64,000 nt of DNA from Paraspadella gotoi (GCA_051294375.1 JBJCIZ010000239.1:1382581-1446580), one strand, 5' to 3'; shown: positions 47,001 to 59,727, counted from the first letter of the stretch. Made by a program: numbers and translations. Notes: generated by a model from the letters alone, not told the origin.

Positions 47001-47222
47001 AGAGAGAGAGAGAGAGAGCGATCAACACTCAACAGTCGCTTGTTCAAAAATTAAGAGTTTGTGGGGGGAAAACTGTTTCGAAATACTAATTCACTTGAAT
47101 TAAACGAATTTTTAAAAATAAGAAATTTACTTTTGTGGGATCGATCTTTTTTTTATATATAATTTCGTTTCAAATATAAAAATAAATCAACTGTGACGTT
47201 GGTGAAAGATACAGGGTGACTT
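47001..47222 (-). repeat. Right arm of the inverted repeat pair
   Basis: It is the reverse complement of 35933-36149 with scattered small indels, ending GGTGAAAGATACAGGGTGACTT. The flanks just outside the two arms (TTGG on the left, ACTTTTGG on the right) show no clear target-site duplication. Confidence 0.9.
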
Positions 47223-47503
47223 ACTTTTGGTTTAAAAAATATTGTAGGACAAATAATCTTGTAATTTTCATAAATAAAAGTTGTTTCTTTACTTTCTTTA
47301 TTTATTATATTATATTATATTATAATATATTATATATATTATAATATATTAAATTATATTATATTATTACTAAACTAAATCACTCATCAGAATTGCCCTG
47401 TAATTTTTCTCCGTTAAGAAAAATCGAATAAGAAATATTTTTTTGGCGACAGATTTTTTCGAAGTTTATTTTCGCGATAGAATGGGAGAGAGCAGGGAGA
47501 GAG

Positions 47504-47550
<47 letters not shown>

Positions 47551-48277
47551 CGGAGGGAGATAGGGAGAAAGAGTCGCCTCAGATTATTAGGGTTAAATAA
47601 TTTTGCGTGGGCGGGAGCTATAACAGTGCCTCACTCTGCTAAATGCTTTGCGAGACTGTGTGTGTGTGTGTGTGAGCGACTGTGAAAAACTGTGAGAGAC
47701 TGTCTTAGACTGTGAGAGTCAGTGACAGACTGTGAGAGACTGTCTGAGACTGTGAGAAACTGTGAGAAACTGTGAGAGACTGTCTGAGACTGTGAGAGAC
47801 TGTGATCGAGTGAGTTCGAGTAAGGGGCTCGGGAGACTGAGTGAGACCTCAAAATTAAAACCCAGAAAACCCAATTAGATTTAAAAAAAAAAAGCGATGA
47901 CTCGATGTTGGACAAACAAGACTTTATCGCCTCTCGAAAGATAAGAACGCGGGGGAAACCGGACTGAAAAAAATGTAGCAGAAAATATCAGAAAATAGCG
48001 GATAAAAAATGGCCAAAAAAAATTCCCCTTAAAAAAAATGGTCAAACATTGCTTCTAAAAAAAATCAAAAAATTGCCCCCCCAAAAAAATAACGCGCAAA
48101 AATTGGCGAGAGAAAACTGGGATTTCTAAGAAATCGGCGACAAGGTTTCCGTTAACGGATGCGGAGAAACTACGACATTAAAATTTAATAAAAAAAGGAA
48201 AAAAAGAGAGAAAAAAAACTAAAAATAGAAAAAGACTTTCCTTGAAAGAAACAAGAACAGAAATTGAAAATGTTGTT
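47223..48277. repeat. AT palindromes, GA tract, TG run and 11-12-bp minisatellite
   Basis: TATTATA/ATATAATA palindromic DNA (47305-47370), (GA)n (47504-47548), (TG)n (47657-47674), and CTGTGAGAGACTGTCTGAGA variants (47680-47820). A-rich DNA follows. No gene. Confidence 0.75.
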
Positions 48278-48542
48278 TTGCGTCGCGGTGACTTTGTTAT
48301 CCCGTGTATTTCAGTCTATTTTCCGACAGTTACTGAATTGGAATGTCTTTTATTTTTTATAGTTTATTAGAGATTTCTTTCAAAAAAACAAAAAGCGGCG
48401 CGAGTAGTCGCTTATATTTGAGGTTTTTTCCTGTCTTAACAAATGAGCAACCGATTATAGGCGAGTTGCGAGCATCTTTGATGTAATTGGGTCAGACCGA
48501 AGGACAGACAGACCGACCGAAAAGTGAGTACTCGCCGTGCAA
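48278..48542 (+). mobile_element. Family M element, left member of a tail-to-tail pair
   Basis: TTGCGTCGCGGTGACTTTGTTATCCCGTGTATTT marks the left end and GTGAGTACTCGCCGTGCAA the right end. The internal blocks match the family. Confidence 0.75.
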
Positions 48543-48608
48543 CTAAAAAGGGATCAAAGGTGATCATTGTTTCTCAATTTATTTTCGTCAATGTTTTCTT
48601 TTTTTTTT

Positions 48609-48902
48609 AGTACTCTTGGAGAAACTTTTCGGTCGGGCTGTCGGTCGGTCCGTCGGTATGTCTGTCGGTCAGTCTGTCCCACTTACGTTAAAATTGCATA
48701 ATTTGCCTATAGTTGGTAGCTCAAATCTAGGGGACTGCTAGCGCCGCCTCCAAGAAAATCCTAAAACTATAAAGAATAAAAGACGGAATTTCGATGCAGT
48801 GCGTGTCATAAATGCACGGGATAAGATAGTTTTTTTAGTCATGTCATATCATGTCATGTCATATAATGTGATCGAAAGAAAATAAAGTCACTACGGCGCA
48901 AC
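48609..48902 (-). mobile_element. Family M element, right member of a tail-to-tail pair
   Basis: Reversed copy starting AGTACTCTTGGAG and ending AGTCACTACGGCGCAA. It is separated by 66 bp from the copy at 48278-48542, so the two can fold on each other. Confidence 0.75.
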
Positions 48903-49487
48903 ACATTGGATGAACCGGCCTTGTTTCTTTTTTTTTTCTTTTTTTTCGCCCAAACTCGTTTTGGGATTTTCTTAGTTTTTTTTTTTCGATTGACTCAGAG
49001 ACAAACGTTTTCAAATTTTCGAAATATGAAGAAGATTATGATTGATATCAATACTTCGCTAGCGCATCTTAAATAGCAGACGTTATTTTCAAAATTTCGT
49101 TAGTTTTAGAAAGATTTAAAAACCGAAGTGGAAAAAAAAAATATTTAAAAGTCAAAACCGAACGAGTATTCAATTTATTACTGAAAGTTAAACCTCCACG
49201 TCGTTTTAAATCTAAGCAACTCTATTCACTTTTTTTTTGTTAACTTATTTTTAAAATTTAATCAAAAAAAGTTTTTTTTTAATCTTAAAATTAAAGAGTA
49301 GATTTCGTTAAGACGATATTGCGAATGAGCGAGAAACGATCATCAGCGAGAAACGTCATCGTAGTGAAGGGCGTCGTCGTGGTCCGCAAGGCGTCGCGGT
49401 AAGCGGCGGCGTCGCGCTCAGATCGGCGTCGTTTTAAGAGCGGCGTTCTATTTTCGCCGGCGTCAATTTGATGCCATCGGCGCGCCT
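48903..49487. other. AT-rich DNA followed by a CG-rich GGCGTCG stretch
   Basis: Nothing recognised to 49310. From 49320 to 49490 the sequence is rich in GGCGTCG, with a GGCGCC near the end. Confidence 0.5.
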
Positions 49488-49499
49488 TTGGCGCCGCTC

Positions 49500-49765
49500 A
49501 TAAAATCGGTTCCAAAATCTTTTAACTGTCGTGGTAGTCGGTTGTCGGTTCCTCGATGTCGTCTTTGTCGTTGTCGTCGTTGTCTTCATCTTCTTCGTTT
49601 TCGTCGTTGTCGTCGTTGTCGTCTTCACGTTGTCGTCGTCTTCCTCTTCTTCTTCCTCCTCGTCGTCGTCGTCGTCGTTGTTGTCTTCGCAGTTTTTTCT
49701 TTAAATACCAAAACCTGTTTTGAAGAGATTCGACGCTGGTTGGCCGTCAACTACAACTGCTTTTC

Positions 49766-49798
<33 letters not shown>

Positions 49799-49860
49799 AG
49801 CGGCTCATCCGGGTCGTCGTCGTGATCGTCGTCGTCTTCGTTATCGTCGTCATCGATAAT
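49500..49860. repeat. (GTC)n/(GAC)n trinucleotide tracts
   Basis: GTCGTTGTC repeats (49555-49685), a short non-repetitive stretch, and a perfect (GAC)n at 49769-49797. The open frame across it (49488-49859) is largely poly-Val/Asp/Arg and is not annotated as a gene. Confidence 0.75.
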
Positions 49861-50346
49861 TAATCGCGGCGGGTAATTTGTTGGCTCGGTTACTTCGTCT
49901 GCTGAGGTTTTCGACGCTCGGCCGAATTTATTACTTCTTATTTTATTATTATCAGTATTATTATTTTTACTGTTGTTTAATATAAATATTTAGCTTTGTA
50001 TTTAATTATTTTACTTGGTTAATTTGTTTTTAAGTGTTATTTCGTTTTAAAGAAGCGATGTCTCAGTGTTGTTTTTCTGTTTTGTGTCACTTGTCTTTTT
50101 TTATGTGTTTTCCTACAAAACAGTCTCTCTCTCGACGGTTGCTTCCGATTTTTCCCTTTTAGTTTCGGTTCTCTGTTTTCTTTTCTTGTTTTATTCTGTT
50201 TTGTCTCTCTCTCTTTGTCTCAGGTCCTCTCTCTCGGTTTCTCGCGAAAGAATTAATCAAAAAAAATTAAGCGAAGAGAAACGAAAGGAAATTTTGGTCG
50301 CATTTCTTCTGTCGCCTTTTCTAGTCTTGCATACTTTCTCTCTCTC

Positions 50347-50430
<84 letters not shown>

Positions 50431-50557
50431 ATACAATTCAATTCTCTCTCGCGTTAATAACGTCTCTGTCTCTATCAATTTCATAATGCAAGAGAAAGAA
50501 ACTTGGTTTCGTTCATTTTTCCCGCTTGGAGAATCGATTGCTAATATTTTTATTATA

Positions 50558-50608
<51 letters not shown>

Positions 50609-51029
50609 TTTTTTTTTCTTCTTTATTATTATTATTATTATTATTATCATTATTATTATTATTATCATCATCATCTTGGACTGTTCATTTGTTTTTAATG
50701 ACAAATTTCATTTTATGTTTGTGGGACATTCATATCACATTCAAATCACATTAATAATTTCTCTCTCCCAAAGACTTTTACATGCTTCCGTGTTTTTCCC
50801 CAAGTTCCTGTCTCCATCTGTGTCTCTGTCTCCATCTGTGTCTCTGTCTCAATTTCATTTTCTCTTTGCCCCATTTCTCGATTCCGTCTCAAGTTTCATC
50901 TCGCTCTTTCTCTCTCCGTCTCTCTCTCTATTTTTTTCTCTTTCTCTATCTCATGAAGAATGCTTCTTTTGACGCGTCTTCCATTTTCTCGTCTTCGTCG
51001 CTTTCTCTCTCTCTGTCTCTCTCTCTCAT

Positions 51030-51081
<52 letters not shown>

Positions 51082-51083
51082 TA

Positions 51084-51115
<32 letters not shown>

Positions 51116-51361
51116 GTCTCTCCCTCTCTCTTCTCTCTCTCTATTTCTCTCTCTCTGTCTCTCTTCCGCTCTCTTCTTCTCCTCCTCTCTCTCCTCTCTC
51201 GTTGCGTCCCTCCTTTCTCTTTCTCTCTGCTTCCGGTCTCTTCGCCTCTCTTCTCTCTCTCGTCTTTCTGCAGTTTAAAGCTAACAATCCTAAAGCCTCG
51301 CAACTTTTGTTTTTTCAACTTAAGATTCAAATTTCAACTGTCGTCGGTTCTCTCTCTCTCT

Positions 51362-51389
<28 letters not shown>
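49861..51389. repeat. CT and ATT microsatellites
   Basis: (CT)n at 50333-50424, (ATT)n at 50546-50668, and CT-rich at 50900-51260, with short unique DNA between. No gene recognised. Confidence 0.8.
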
Positions 51390-51393
<4 letters not shown>

Positions 51394-51682
51394 TTCTCTC
51401 CCTCTCTCCGTCTATCTCGCCTCCTCTCTGCCTCTCTCGCGCTTCTCCTTCCTCGTCTCTCTCTACTCCATTTTCTCGGATTTTTTGGCCGCGGTCGGCA
51501 TTTCCCATCTGTATTTGTTGTACACCGCTTCATGGTTTTGAGCATCCTTCGCTTGCCGAGAAATACCATGAATGAACCCTCTCTCTCTCATTTTCTCGTC
51601 ATCGTCTCCTCTCTCTGTCATATTTTTAATTATTTATATTATGATGTATATGATGATATAATATTATTATTATTATTATATA

Positions 51683-51727
<45 letters not shown>

Positions 51728-53734
51728 ATTTATTATATATTTTTTCGAGAATTACATGTATGACCTCTTATGTATGACGAATTCTCTTTATCATATCTCT
51801 TTTTTGAATTTGCTTCTAATTTGCTCCTTAACTTTTTGATCTGAATTGTTGCTTCACGAAGCTTAATCGCTTTTCTTTTACGGAATATTTTTTTTTCCCT
51901 TTTGCATTTTTGCCATCAAACTTGCTTCATATTTCCCAATTTTTTATAATTTAGCCTCAACCTAATTTCTCCAAAAAAAACTCTTTTTTTTTTACTTTTT
52001 CATATTGTGTATTATCTTTCCTTCTGTCGTGTATTTCAGATTAATGAAAAAATCGAAAGTTTCTCTGCCAAGTGTAAAACTTGGAGTTTTTTACTAACCT
52101 TTTTCAGAATATGAATGTTCGTTAGTGATATGATGATGGATGATTGGCAATTTTTTTTTTTTTTTTTTTTGGTAATTCTAACTAAAATTTGAATTTAAAC
52201 GCCTTGCAAGTCGTGGTCAACTGTTGAGTGAAGCGAAATGCTTCCATTTGCTCGGTCCGCGCCATTAGATGTAACATTACTTGTTAGATTATTAAAAAAA
52301 ATAAAATATTATATTTTTCTTATTTTTTATTCCTGAATATTTTTTTTCTTTTTGTATATTCATTTGGAATTAAAATCCAAATCAAATCAAAAAAACGGGA
52401 CAAAGCAAAAAAGAATTTTCCCGGGGCCGAGGACGTTCATTATTAGAAATAATCGTCGTGAAATTAAATTGCTATTTTAATATATATACTACAATATGTC
52501 AATACATGGAGAAACTCTAAGTATAGTCACGCGAGTCTTTGCCCGCCGTCGTTTGTAACCAAAATCATAATAATGATAAAATAGACAAATACTTAAATTT
52601 AAGACTAAAAGGCAGCTGAAATCCAGACGAGGGAGAGGAGAGAGAGAGAGATATTTCGACTCTCATATTTTTGTTTCTTCTTTTTTTTTATTTCGTTTTT
52701 GTTTTCTGTTTTCATTTATTTCGGATTTTTTCTCTTTTTTTTTTTTATTTTTTGTTTTTTTTTTTTTTTGTTTTTCCCTGTTTTTTTGTTTCCAAGACGT
52801 GAACAGCATCGCGTAATTTGAAAATCCCCAGGGAAGAAATTTCGGATACTAAACAACGGGTCATATAGCAAGACGATGTAGAGGGGGCGAGCGTGGGGGT
52901 AAAGGATAGGGGCACAGCATAGGGAAGACTTAGGGAACGGCTCACGAGATAGGTTGGTTGGGAATAGATGGGGAAGAGATGAAGAGAAGATAGGACTGTA
53001 GTATAACTATGTAGCTAAACTAGTTCAGGATTGGGGAAAGAGAAGTGGACGGTACGATGTGAGTAAGTGGAGTTGAGAAGGGTAAGGAGTTTTTTTTCTT
53101 CGAATTTGCAAGATGGGGGGTGGGATCCGGCTAGATAAGGTAAGAAAGGTATTGCAGAGAGGGAGGGCACGATCTTTTGCCGTTTCTTTTCCAGAAGGCG
53201 CCCGATTTACAGCTTAAATTTCAGAATTTCGTTTTTTTAGATTTGAACTTTCGCAGTTACCGTTTAGGGATAAGAAATATAAGAATGCATTTTAAGTTTT
53301 GGTTTGGATTAGGAATCGAAGAATGGAATCAGAACCCGAGAAGACACCAAAATCGGATCAGCGACTGGATGATTAATCAACCGAAGGACTCGCCAATTTG
53401 GATGAATTCACCAGCGGAACGGGCCAATGAACGAAGAAGATGGGCTTCATGCCATCGGGAAATGAACTCTTGTCGATGATCTGATAAACCCGAAGAATTA
53501 CTGAACCATTGTTGTATCGATTCTATCTGTGCTCAATTTCTCATACATCTTTTTATCTTTTAGCCTGCAGAATAAAATCCACTGTGAGCAGCGGTGGATT
53601 CCAAACCAAACCACCAAAGAGACTGTGCGTGAAAAAAAGATTAAAGAATTGGTTTTAAGAAATAAATTAATAAATTAGCGATTAGAGTTTAAGTGATGAA
53701 AATTGGGGAGAAATGAGGTTAAGGATTCGAATAA

Positions 53735-53850
53735 ATATATATATCAATATTATATATTAATATATATATATATTATATATATATATTATATTGAATAATA
53801 TCGAGATAATATATAATTATATATATATATATATCATATATAGCTTGCGG
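53735..53850. repeat. AT dinucleotide tract
   Basis: TATATATA and ATATTATA repeats, much shorter in the second version (57975-57995). Confidence 0.85.
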
Positions 53851-54459
53851 AACCTTGCGTTATGCATATCTTGTTAAGAGTGATGGAACCCGTAAACAAG
53901 CCCAAAGCATGTCCAAATAATTGTTATATTGGTTGTAACCAATTTCATATATAAGGTGATTAACGTTAAAATTAAGCACGGGGATCAAGGAACCAGAGAG
54001 AATAAGGCGCTTATGAAAATTAGTGCCGTGCGGATATTTTCGATTCGAATGGTAAAAAAATCGAACGGGTGGGAGAAAAGGTCGAAGGTGGACTTTGAAG
54101 ATTCTTTTAAGTTGTGAGATCAGAGAAAAACCCGAATGCTAAAACAACGAAAGATGATAGAAATAATCTTGAGGAACGGAACGAAAAAAAAAAAAAAATT
54201 GGCGTCGGTGAGGCGAAGATTTCACTCAGTAGAAATTGCTCAGTGTTACAAATGTCTGCGATGACTAAGCTTCCCAACGGTCTTAGATTCCAAGGAGTCG
54301 AGAGCCCCTGCCAAGCATCTCATGGGTGGAAGAAACCGGTACGTAGAATCCTCTCTCTCGGCGACGAGTTGTCAACATTCAATTGATTTGATGAAAGAAA
54401 ACGTAAATTGAGAAGGAATAAAATCGGGGGGAAAAGACGGCATTTAAAAAGGAAGGAAA

Positions 54460-54720
54460 GAAAGAGAGAAGAGGAAAGAAAGAAAAGAAGAAAAAAGAAA
54501 GGAAAGAAAAAGAAAGATAAGAAAGAAAAGAAAGAAAGAAAATAAAACAAACAAACAAACAAACGAAGAAACAAACAACGAAGAAAGAAGAAACAAACAA
54601 ACAAACAAACAAAGAAACGAGAAACAAACAAACGAAGAAACGAAGAAACAAACAAACAAAAGAAAGAAACAAACAAACAAAAAACAACAAACAATCAAAC
54701 AAAAAAGTCAATTTGAAAAC
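54460..54720. repeat. GAAA then AAAC/AACGAAGA repeats
   Basis: Purine-rich GAAA repeats pass into (CAAA)n and AACAAACGAAGAAAC repeats. Counterpart at 58540-58795. Confidence 0.85.
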
Positions 54721-54970
54721 AAGGCAAGCTTGCAATCTCTAGCAGCTTAAAATGTTAGCGAACAAGCTAGCAAGCTTCTAGCAACGTAAAGCTAGCCTCG
54801 CAAAGAAAATAAAAAAGAAATTAAACGATAGAGAAGTTGAAAAAAAAAGGAACTACATATTTAAGTGGAAGAAGAGACAAAAAGATGAAGAAGGAAAGAA
54901 AAGAAAGGAAATAGAGAAAAAAGAAAGGAACAAAAGCGTGACAATAAAGAAGGCGACCAGAGGAGGAGGA

Positions 54971-55012
<42 letters not shown>

Positions 55013-55754
55013 ACGACGATAACGATTATAGACGATTTGAGAAATATGATAGAAGAACGTGGAACCCGATTTTGCTTCCAGCGCGATAACGGACGTAGAC
55101 TGACGATGATTGATGACAGACGAGCGACAATGATGATATTAGTCCGCTGATAACGAAATAAAAATGTCACTAAATCGTTTGAAATCCCCGATTGAAAGAG
55201 TCGTCGACCCAAAAAATACATATTTTATATTAAAATTAACGTTATATCTATCTCCTTTTTTTTTCCCCCTTTCTCGCGCGCCCCGCCACCCACTGGAGCG
55301 CATTCGCCAGTCTGTCGGTTTTCACATCTCCATGGGCAACGTGAGAAAATGAACGAAAAAAAAGCGCCAGTGAAGCCAGGGTTGAATCTTCAGAGAAGAA
55401 GGAAAATAAGTCACGGAATAAGTTTTTAAGTGTTTGAACAGAACGTCCACTCTGAAGAGGAGGAGAGGAGGAGGAGGAGAGAGGAGGCGTTTCGTCTTGA
55501 ACAATGGTCCCAGTCGCGGAGAGAGAGAGAGAGAGATGAGACGGAGAGAAGAGACGAGAGAGAACCGCTGATGACGAGAGGAGAGAGGACGAGAAGAAGT
55601 CACTCTACTAGTAAAAATCCGCGAGCAGAGTCGCTTAGGAGAGAGAGAGGAGAGAGAAGAAGAGAGAGAGAGAGAGAGAAGAGAGAGAGACCGCAGGAGA
55701 GAGAGAGCAGAGAGAAGAGAGAGAGAGAGAGAGAAGGAATCACAGATTTTTTAC

Positions 55755-55779
55755 NNNNNNNNNNNNNNNNNNNNNNNNN
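55755..55779. other. 25-N gap; the block restarts after it
   Basis: The sequence after the gap corresponds to 51390 onward. The true continuation of 55754 (CACAGATTTTTTAC) is seen at 59761-59775. Confidence 0.9.
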
Positions 55780-55961
55780 TCTCTCTCTCTCCCTCTCTCC
55801 TTCTCTCCCTCTCTCTCTATCCATTTTCTCGGATTTTTTGCCCGGTCGGATTTCCATCTGTTTGATTGTAACCGCTTCATGGTTTTGACATCTTCGCTTC
55901 CGAGAATTACATGAATGACCTCTCTCTCTCATTTTCTCTCTCTCTCTCTCTCTGTCATATT

Positions 55962-55991
55962 TTTATTATTATTATTATGATGATGATGATG

Positions 55992-56090
<99 letters not shown>
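55962..56090. repeat. (ATT)n microsatellite
   Basis: ATTATT... for about 130 bp. Confidence 0.95.
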
Positions 56091-57822
56091 TTTCCGAGAA
56101 TTACATGTATGACCTCTATGTATGACGAATTCTCTTTTATCAATATCTCTTTTTTTTATTTTGCTTTATTTGCTCCTTACTTTTTGATCTGAATTGTTGC
56201 TTCACGAAGCTTAATCGCTTTTCTTTTCTGATATTTTTTTTTCCTTTTGCATTTTGCATCAACTTGCTTTCATATTTCCAATTTTTTTATAATTTAGCCT
56301 CAACTAATTTCTCAAAAAACTCTTTTTTTTTTTACTTTTTCATATTGTGTATTATCTCTTCTTTCGTTGTATTTTCAGATTTAGTGAAAAAATCGAAAGT
56401 TTCTGCCAATAAAAACTTGAGTTTTTTTTACTACTTTTTCATAATATATTATTTTTCTTAAATTAAGATTACAATTTTTTTTTTTTTTTTTTTTTTTTGT
56501 AATCTAACTAAATTTGAATTAAACGCCTTGCAATCGGTGGTCAACTTTTGAGTGAGCGAAGCTTCCATGGTTTGTCTCTCGCGCCATTAGATGTAAATTA
56601 CTTTGTTAATTATTAAAAAAATAAAAATATTATATTATTCTTTTATTTTTTTATTCCTGAATATTTTTTTCTTTTTTATATTCATTTGAGATTAAATCAA
56701 ATCAAATCAAAAAACGGGACAAAGGAAGAAAAGAATTTCCGGCCGGAGGGACGTCATTATTTAGGAATAATTCGTGTGAATTAAATTTGCTATTTTAATT
56801 ATATATACATATGTCATATTACATGGAGAAACTTAAGTTAGTCAACGGAGTCTTTGCCCGCGTCGTTTGTAACCAAAAATATAATATGATAATTGATAAA
56901 ATGAAATACTAAATATAATAAGATAAAAGCAGCTAAATCCAGAGAGAGAGAGAGATATTCGACTCTCATATTTTTGTTTCTTCTTTTTTTTTATTCGTTT
57001 TTGTTTTTCTGTTTTCTTTATTTCGATTTTTTTTCTTTTTTTTTTTTTTGTTTTTTTTTTTTTTTTTTTGTTTTTCCTCTGTTTTTTTGTTTCAAGACGT
57101 AACAGCATCGCGTATTTGAAAAATCCCCATGGGAAGAAATTTCGGATACTAACAACGCTATAGCAAGCGGTAGAGGGGAGCGGGGGTAAAGGATAGGGGC
57201 ACAGCATAGGGAAGACTTAGGGAACGGCTCACGAGATAGGTTGGGTTGGGAAAGATAGGGGAGAGATGGAAAGATAGGTATAGTAGTATATATAGTAGTA
57301 ACGTAGTATGGATTGGGGGAAAGAGAGTGAGTGAGTGAGTTAGTGAGTTGAGAAGGGTAAGAGTTTTTTTTTCGAATTTGAAGATGGGGTGGGATCGGTA
57401 GATTAAGGTAAGGTAAAAGTAAGGAGAGGGAGGATTGGATCTTTGGCCGTCTTTTCCAGAAGCGCCCGATTACAGCTTAAATTCAGAATTTTTTTAGATT
57501 TGAACTTTCGGTTACCGTTTAGGGATAAGAAATATAAGATATGATTTAAGTTTTGGTTGTGGATTAGGACATCGAAGATGGAATCAGAACCAGAAACAAA
57601 ATCGGATCAGCGACTGGGATGAAATCAACCAAGGACTCGCCAATTGGATGAATCACCATCGAAACGGGCCAATGAGAAGAGGGGCTTCATGCCATCGGGA
57701 AATGAACTCTTGTCGATGATCTGATTAACCTGTATAAATACTGACCATTTTTGTATCGATTCTATCTATCTCAATTTCTCATAACATCTTGCTTATCTTT
57801 TATCTGAGAATAAAATCCACTT

Positions 57823-57848
57823 TGGTGGCAGCGGTGGGATTCAAACCC
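57823..57848 (+). mobile_element. LTR retrotransposon primer-binding site (tRNA-Leu)
   Basis: TGGTGGCAGCGGTGGGAT, continuing TCAAACCC, is the exact complement of the 3' end of an animal tRNA-Leu (AAG/UAG type), including the post-transcriptionally added CCA. Just before it are AATAAA (57809-57814) and CCACT, as expected for the end of a 5' LTR. Because the TGG is present, a reverse-strand tRNA gene fragment is less likely than a primer-binding site. No gag or pol follows, so only the LTR-proximal part is present. The other copy of this block has a damaged version at about 53583-53603. Confidence 0.7.
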
Positions 57849-58556
57849 AAACCACCAAAGAGACTGGTGAAAAGAAAAGATTAAAGAATTGGGTTTAAGA
57901 AATAAATAATAAATTAGCGATTAGAGTTAGTGATTAAAGATTAGGGTGAGGAAATGAGGTTAAGGATTCGAATAAATATATATATATTTATATATATAGC
58001 TTGCAGGGACCTGCTATATCATTATCTTGTAAGAGTGATGGAACCCTTAAACAACCAAAGCATGTCCAAATAATTTTTATATTGGTTGTACCAATTTCAT
58101 ATATAAGTTGATAAGTTAAAATTAAGCACGGGGAATCAAGGAAAAGAAATAAGGCGCTTTATGAAAATAGTGCCGTGTGGATATTTTCGAGTCGAATGGA
58201 AAAATCACGGGTGGGAGAAAAGGTCAAGTGAAGACTTTGAAGATTCTTTAGAGTTTGAGATCAGAGAAAAACCCGAATCTTTTTGGATGAAAATCGAAAA
58301 AACGAAAGATGACAGAAAAATCTTGAGAGCGAGACGAAAAAAAAAAATGGCGTCGGTGAGGCGAAGATTTCATCATAGAAATTGGGTGAGATGTTGGATG
58401 ACAAGCTTTCCAAGCTTATTGGCAAGCAGAGAAGGGAAACGGTGGAGAGAAACGGTACGTAGAATCCTTTTTTGGCGACGAGAAAATGTTGAAAGAAAAC
58501 GAATTGAGAAGGAAAGAAATCGTGGGAAATACGAAAAGAAGGAAGGAAAGAAAGAG

Positions 58557-58587
<31 letters not shown>

Positions 58588-59551
58588 AAAAAAGAAAGAA
58601 AGAAAGAAAGAAAGAAAGAACAAAAAACAAACAAACAAACAAACGAAGAAACAAACAAACGAAGAAACGAAGAAACAAACAAACAAACAAACAAAGAAAC
58701 GAAGAAACAAACAAACGAAGAAACGAAGAAACAAACAAACAAAAAAACAAACAAACAATCAAACAAACAAACAAACAATCAAACAAAAAAGTCAATGAAA
58801 CAAGCAAGCTTGCAATCTAGCCAGCTAAAAAGTTAGCGAACAAGCTAGCAAGCTTGCTAGCAAGTAAGCTAGCTCGCAAGAAAATAAAAAAAGAAATTAA
58901 ACGATAGAGAAGTGAAAAAAAAAGGATACTACATATTAAGTGGAAGAAGAGAAAAAAGAGAAGAAGGAAAGAAAAGAAGGAAATTAGAGAAAAGAAAGGA
59001 AAGGAACAAAAGCGCGACCAATAAAGAAGGCGACCAGAGGAGGAGGAGGAGGAGGAGGAGGACGACGACGACGACGATAACGATTATAGACGATGAAATA
59101 TGATGAGAAGAACGTGGAACGATTTTTGCTTCCAGCGACGATAACGACGTAGATGACGACGATGATGACGACGACGACAATGATGATATTAGTCGATAAC
59201 GAAAATAAAAATGTCACTAATCGTTTGAAATCGCGATAAAAGAGGTGACAAAAAATACATATTTTATATTAATAATTGACGTTATTATTATCTCTTTTTT
59301 TTTCCCCCTTTATTTCTCGCGCCCCCGCACCATGGAGCGCCATCGCCAGTCTGTCCAGGTTTTCACATCTCCATGGCAACCGTGAGAAAGAGTGACGAAA
59401 AAAAAAGCGCAGTGAAGCCAGGTGATCTTCAGAGAAGAAGGAAAATAAGTAGGAATAAGAATTTTTAAGTGTTGGAACAGAACGTCACGTCTGGGAAGGA
59501 GGCAGGAGGAGGAGAGAGGAGGCGGTTTCGTCTTGAACAAGGTCCCAGATC

Positions 59552-59553
<2 letters not shown>

Positions 59554-59623
<70 letters not shown>

Positions 59624-59656
59624 CTCTCTAGTAAAAATCCCCGAGAATCGCTAGAG

Positions 59657-59727
<71 letters not shown>

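Larger units (their letters stand above)
51390..55754 (+). repeat. ~4.2-kb block, first version
   Basis: Landmarks CCATTTTCTCGGATTTTTTG, an ATT run, TTACATGTATGACCTC, GGGAAGAAATTTCGGATACTAA, the damaged tRNA-Leu site, AT repeats, AAAC repeats, (GAC)n and a GA tract recur in order at 55780-59775. It ends CACAGATTTTTTAC at a 25-N gap. Confidence 0.85.

Noticed and set aside
35933-47222. Maverick/Polinton virus-like element
   Set aside because: The inverted ends and size suggested it, but no polymerase B, integrase outside the BEL/Pao remnant, ATPase or capsid genes are visible, and there is no 6-bp target duplication.
49488-49859. 123-codon frame with EIRRWLAVNYNC before (Asp)10
   Set aside because: Mostly trinucleotide repeat. 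The short non-repeat part matches no family I know.
59325-59392. MERHRQSVQVF-like start followed by GTGAGA
   Set aside because: The corresponding segment at 55290-55350 is altered by indels that break it, and no homolog comes to mind.
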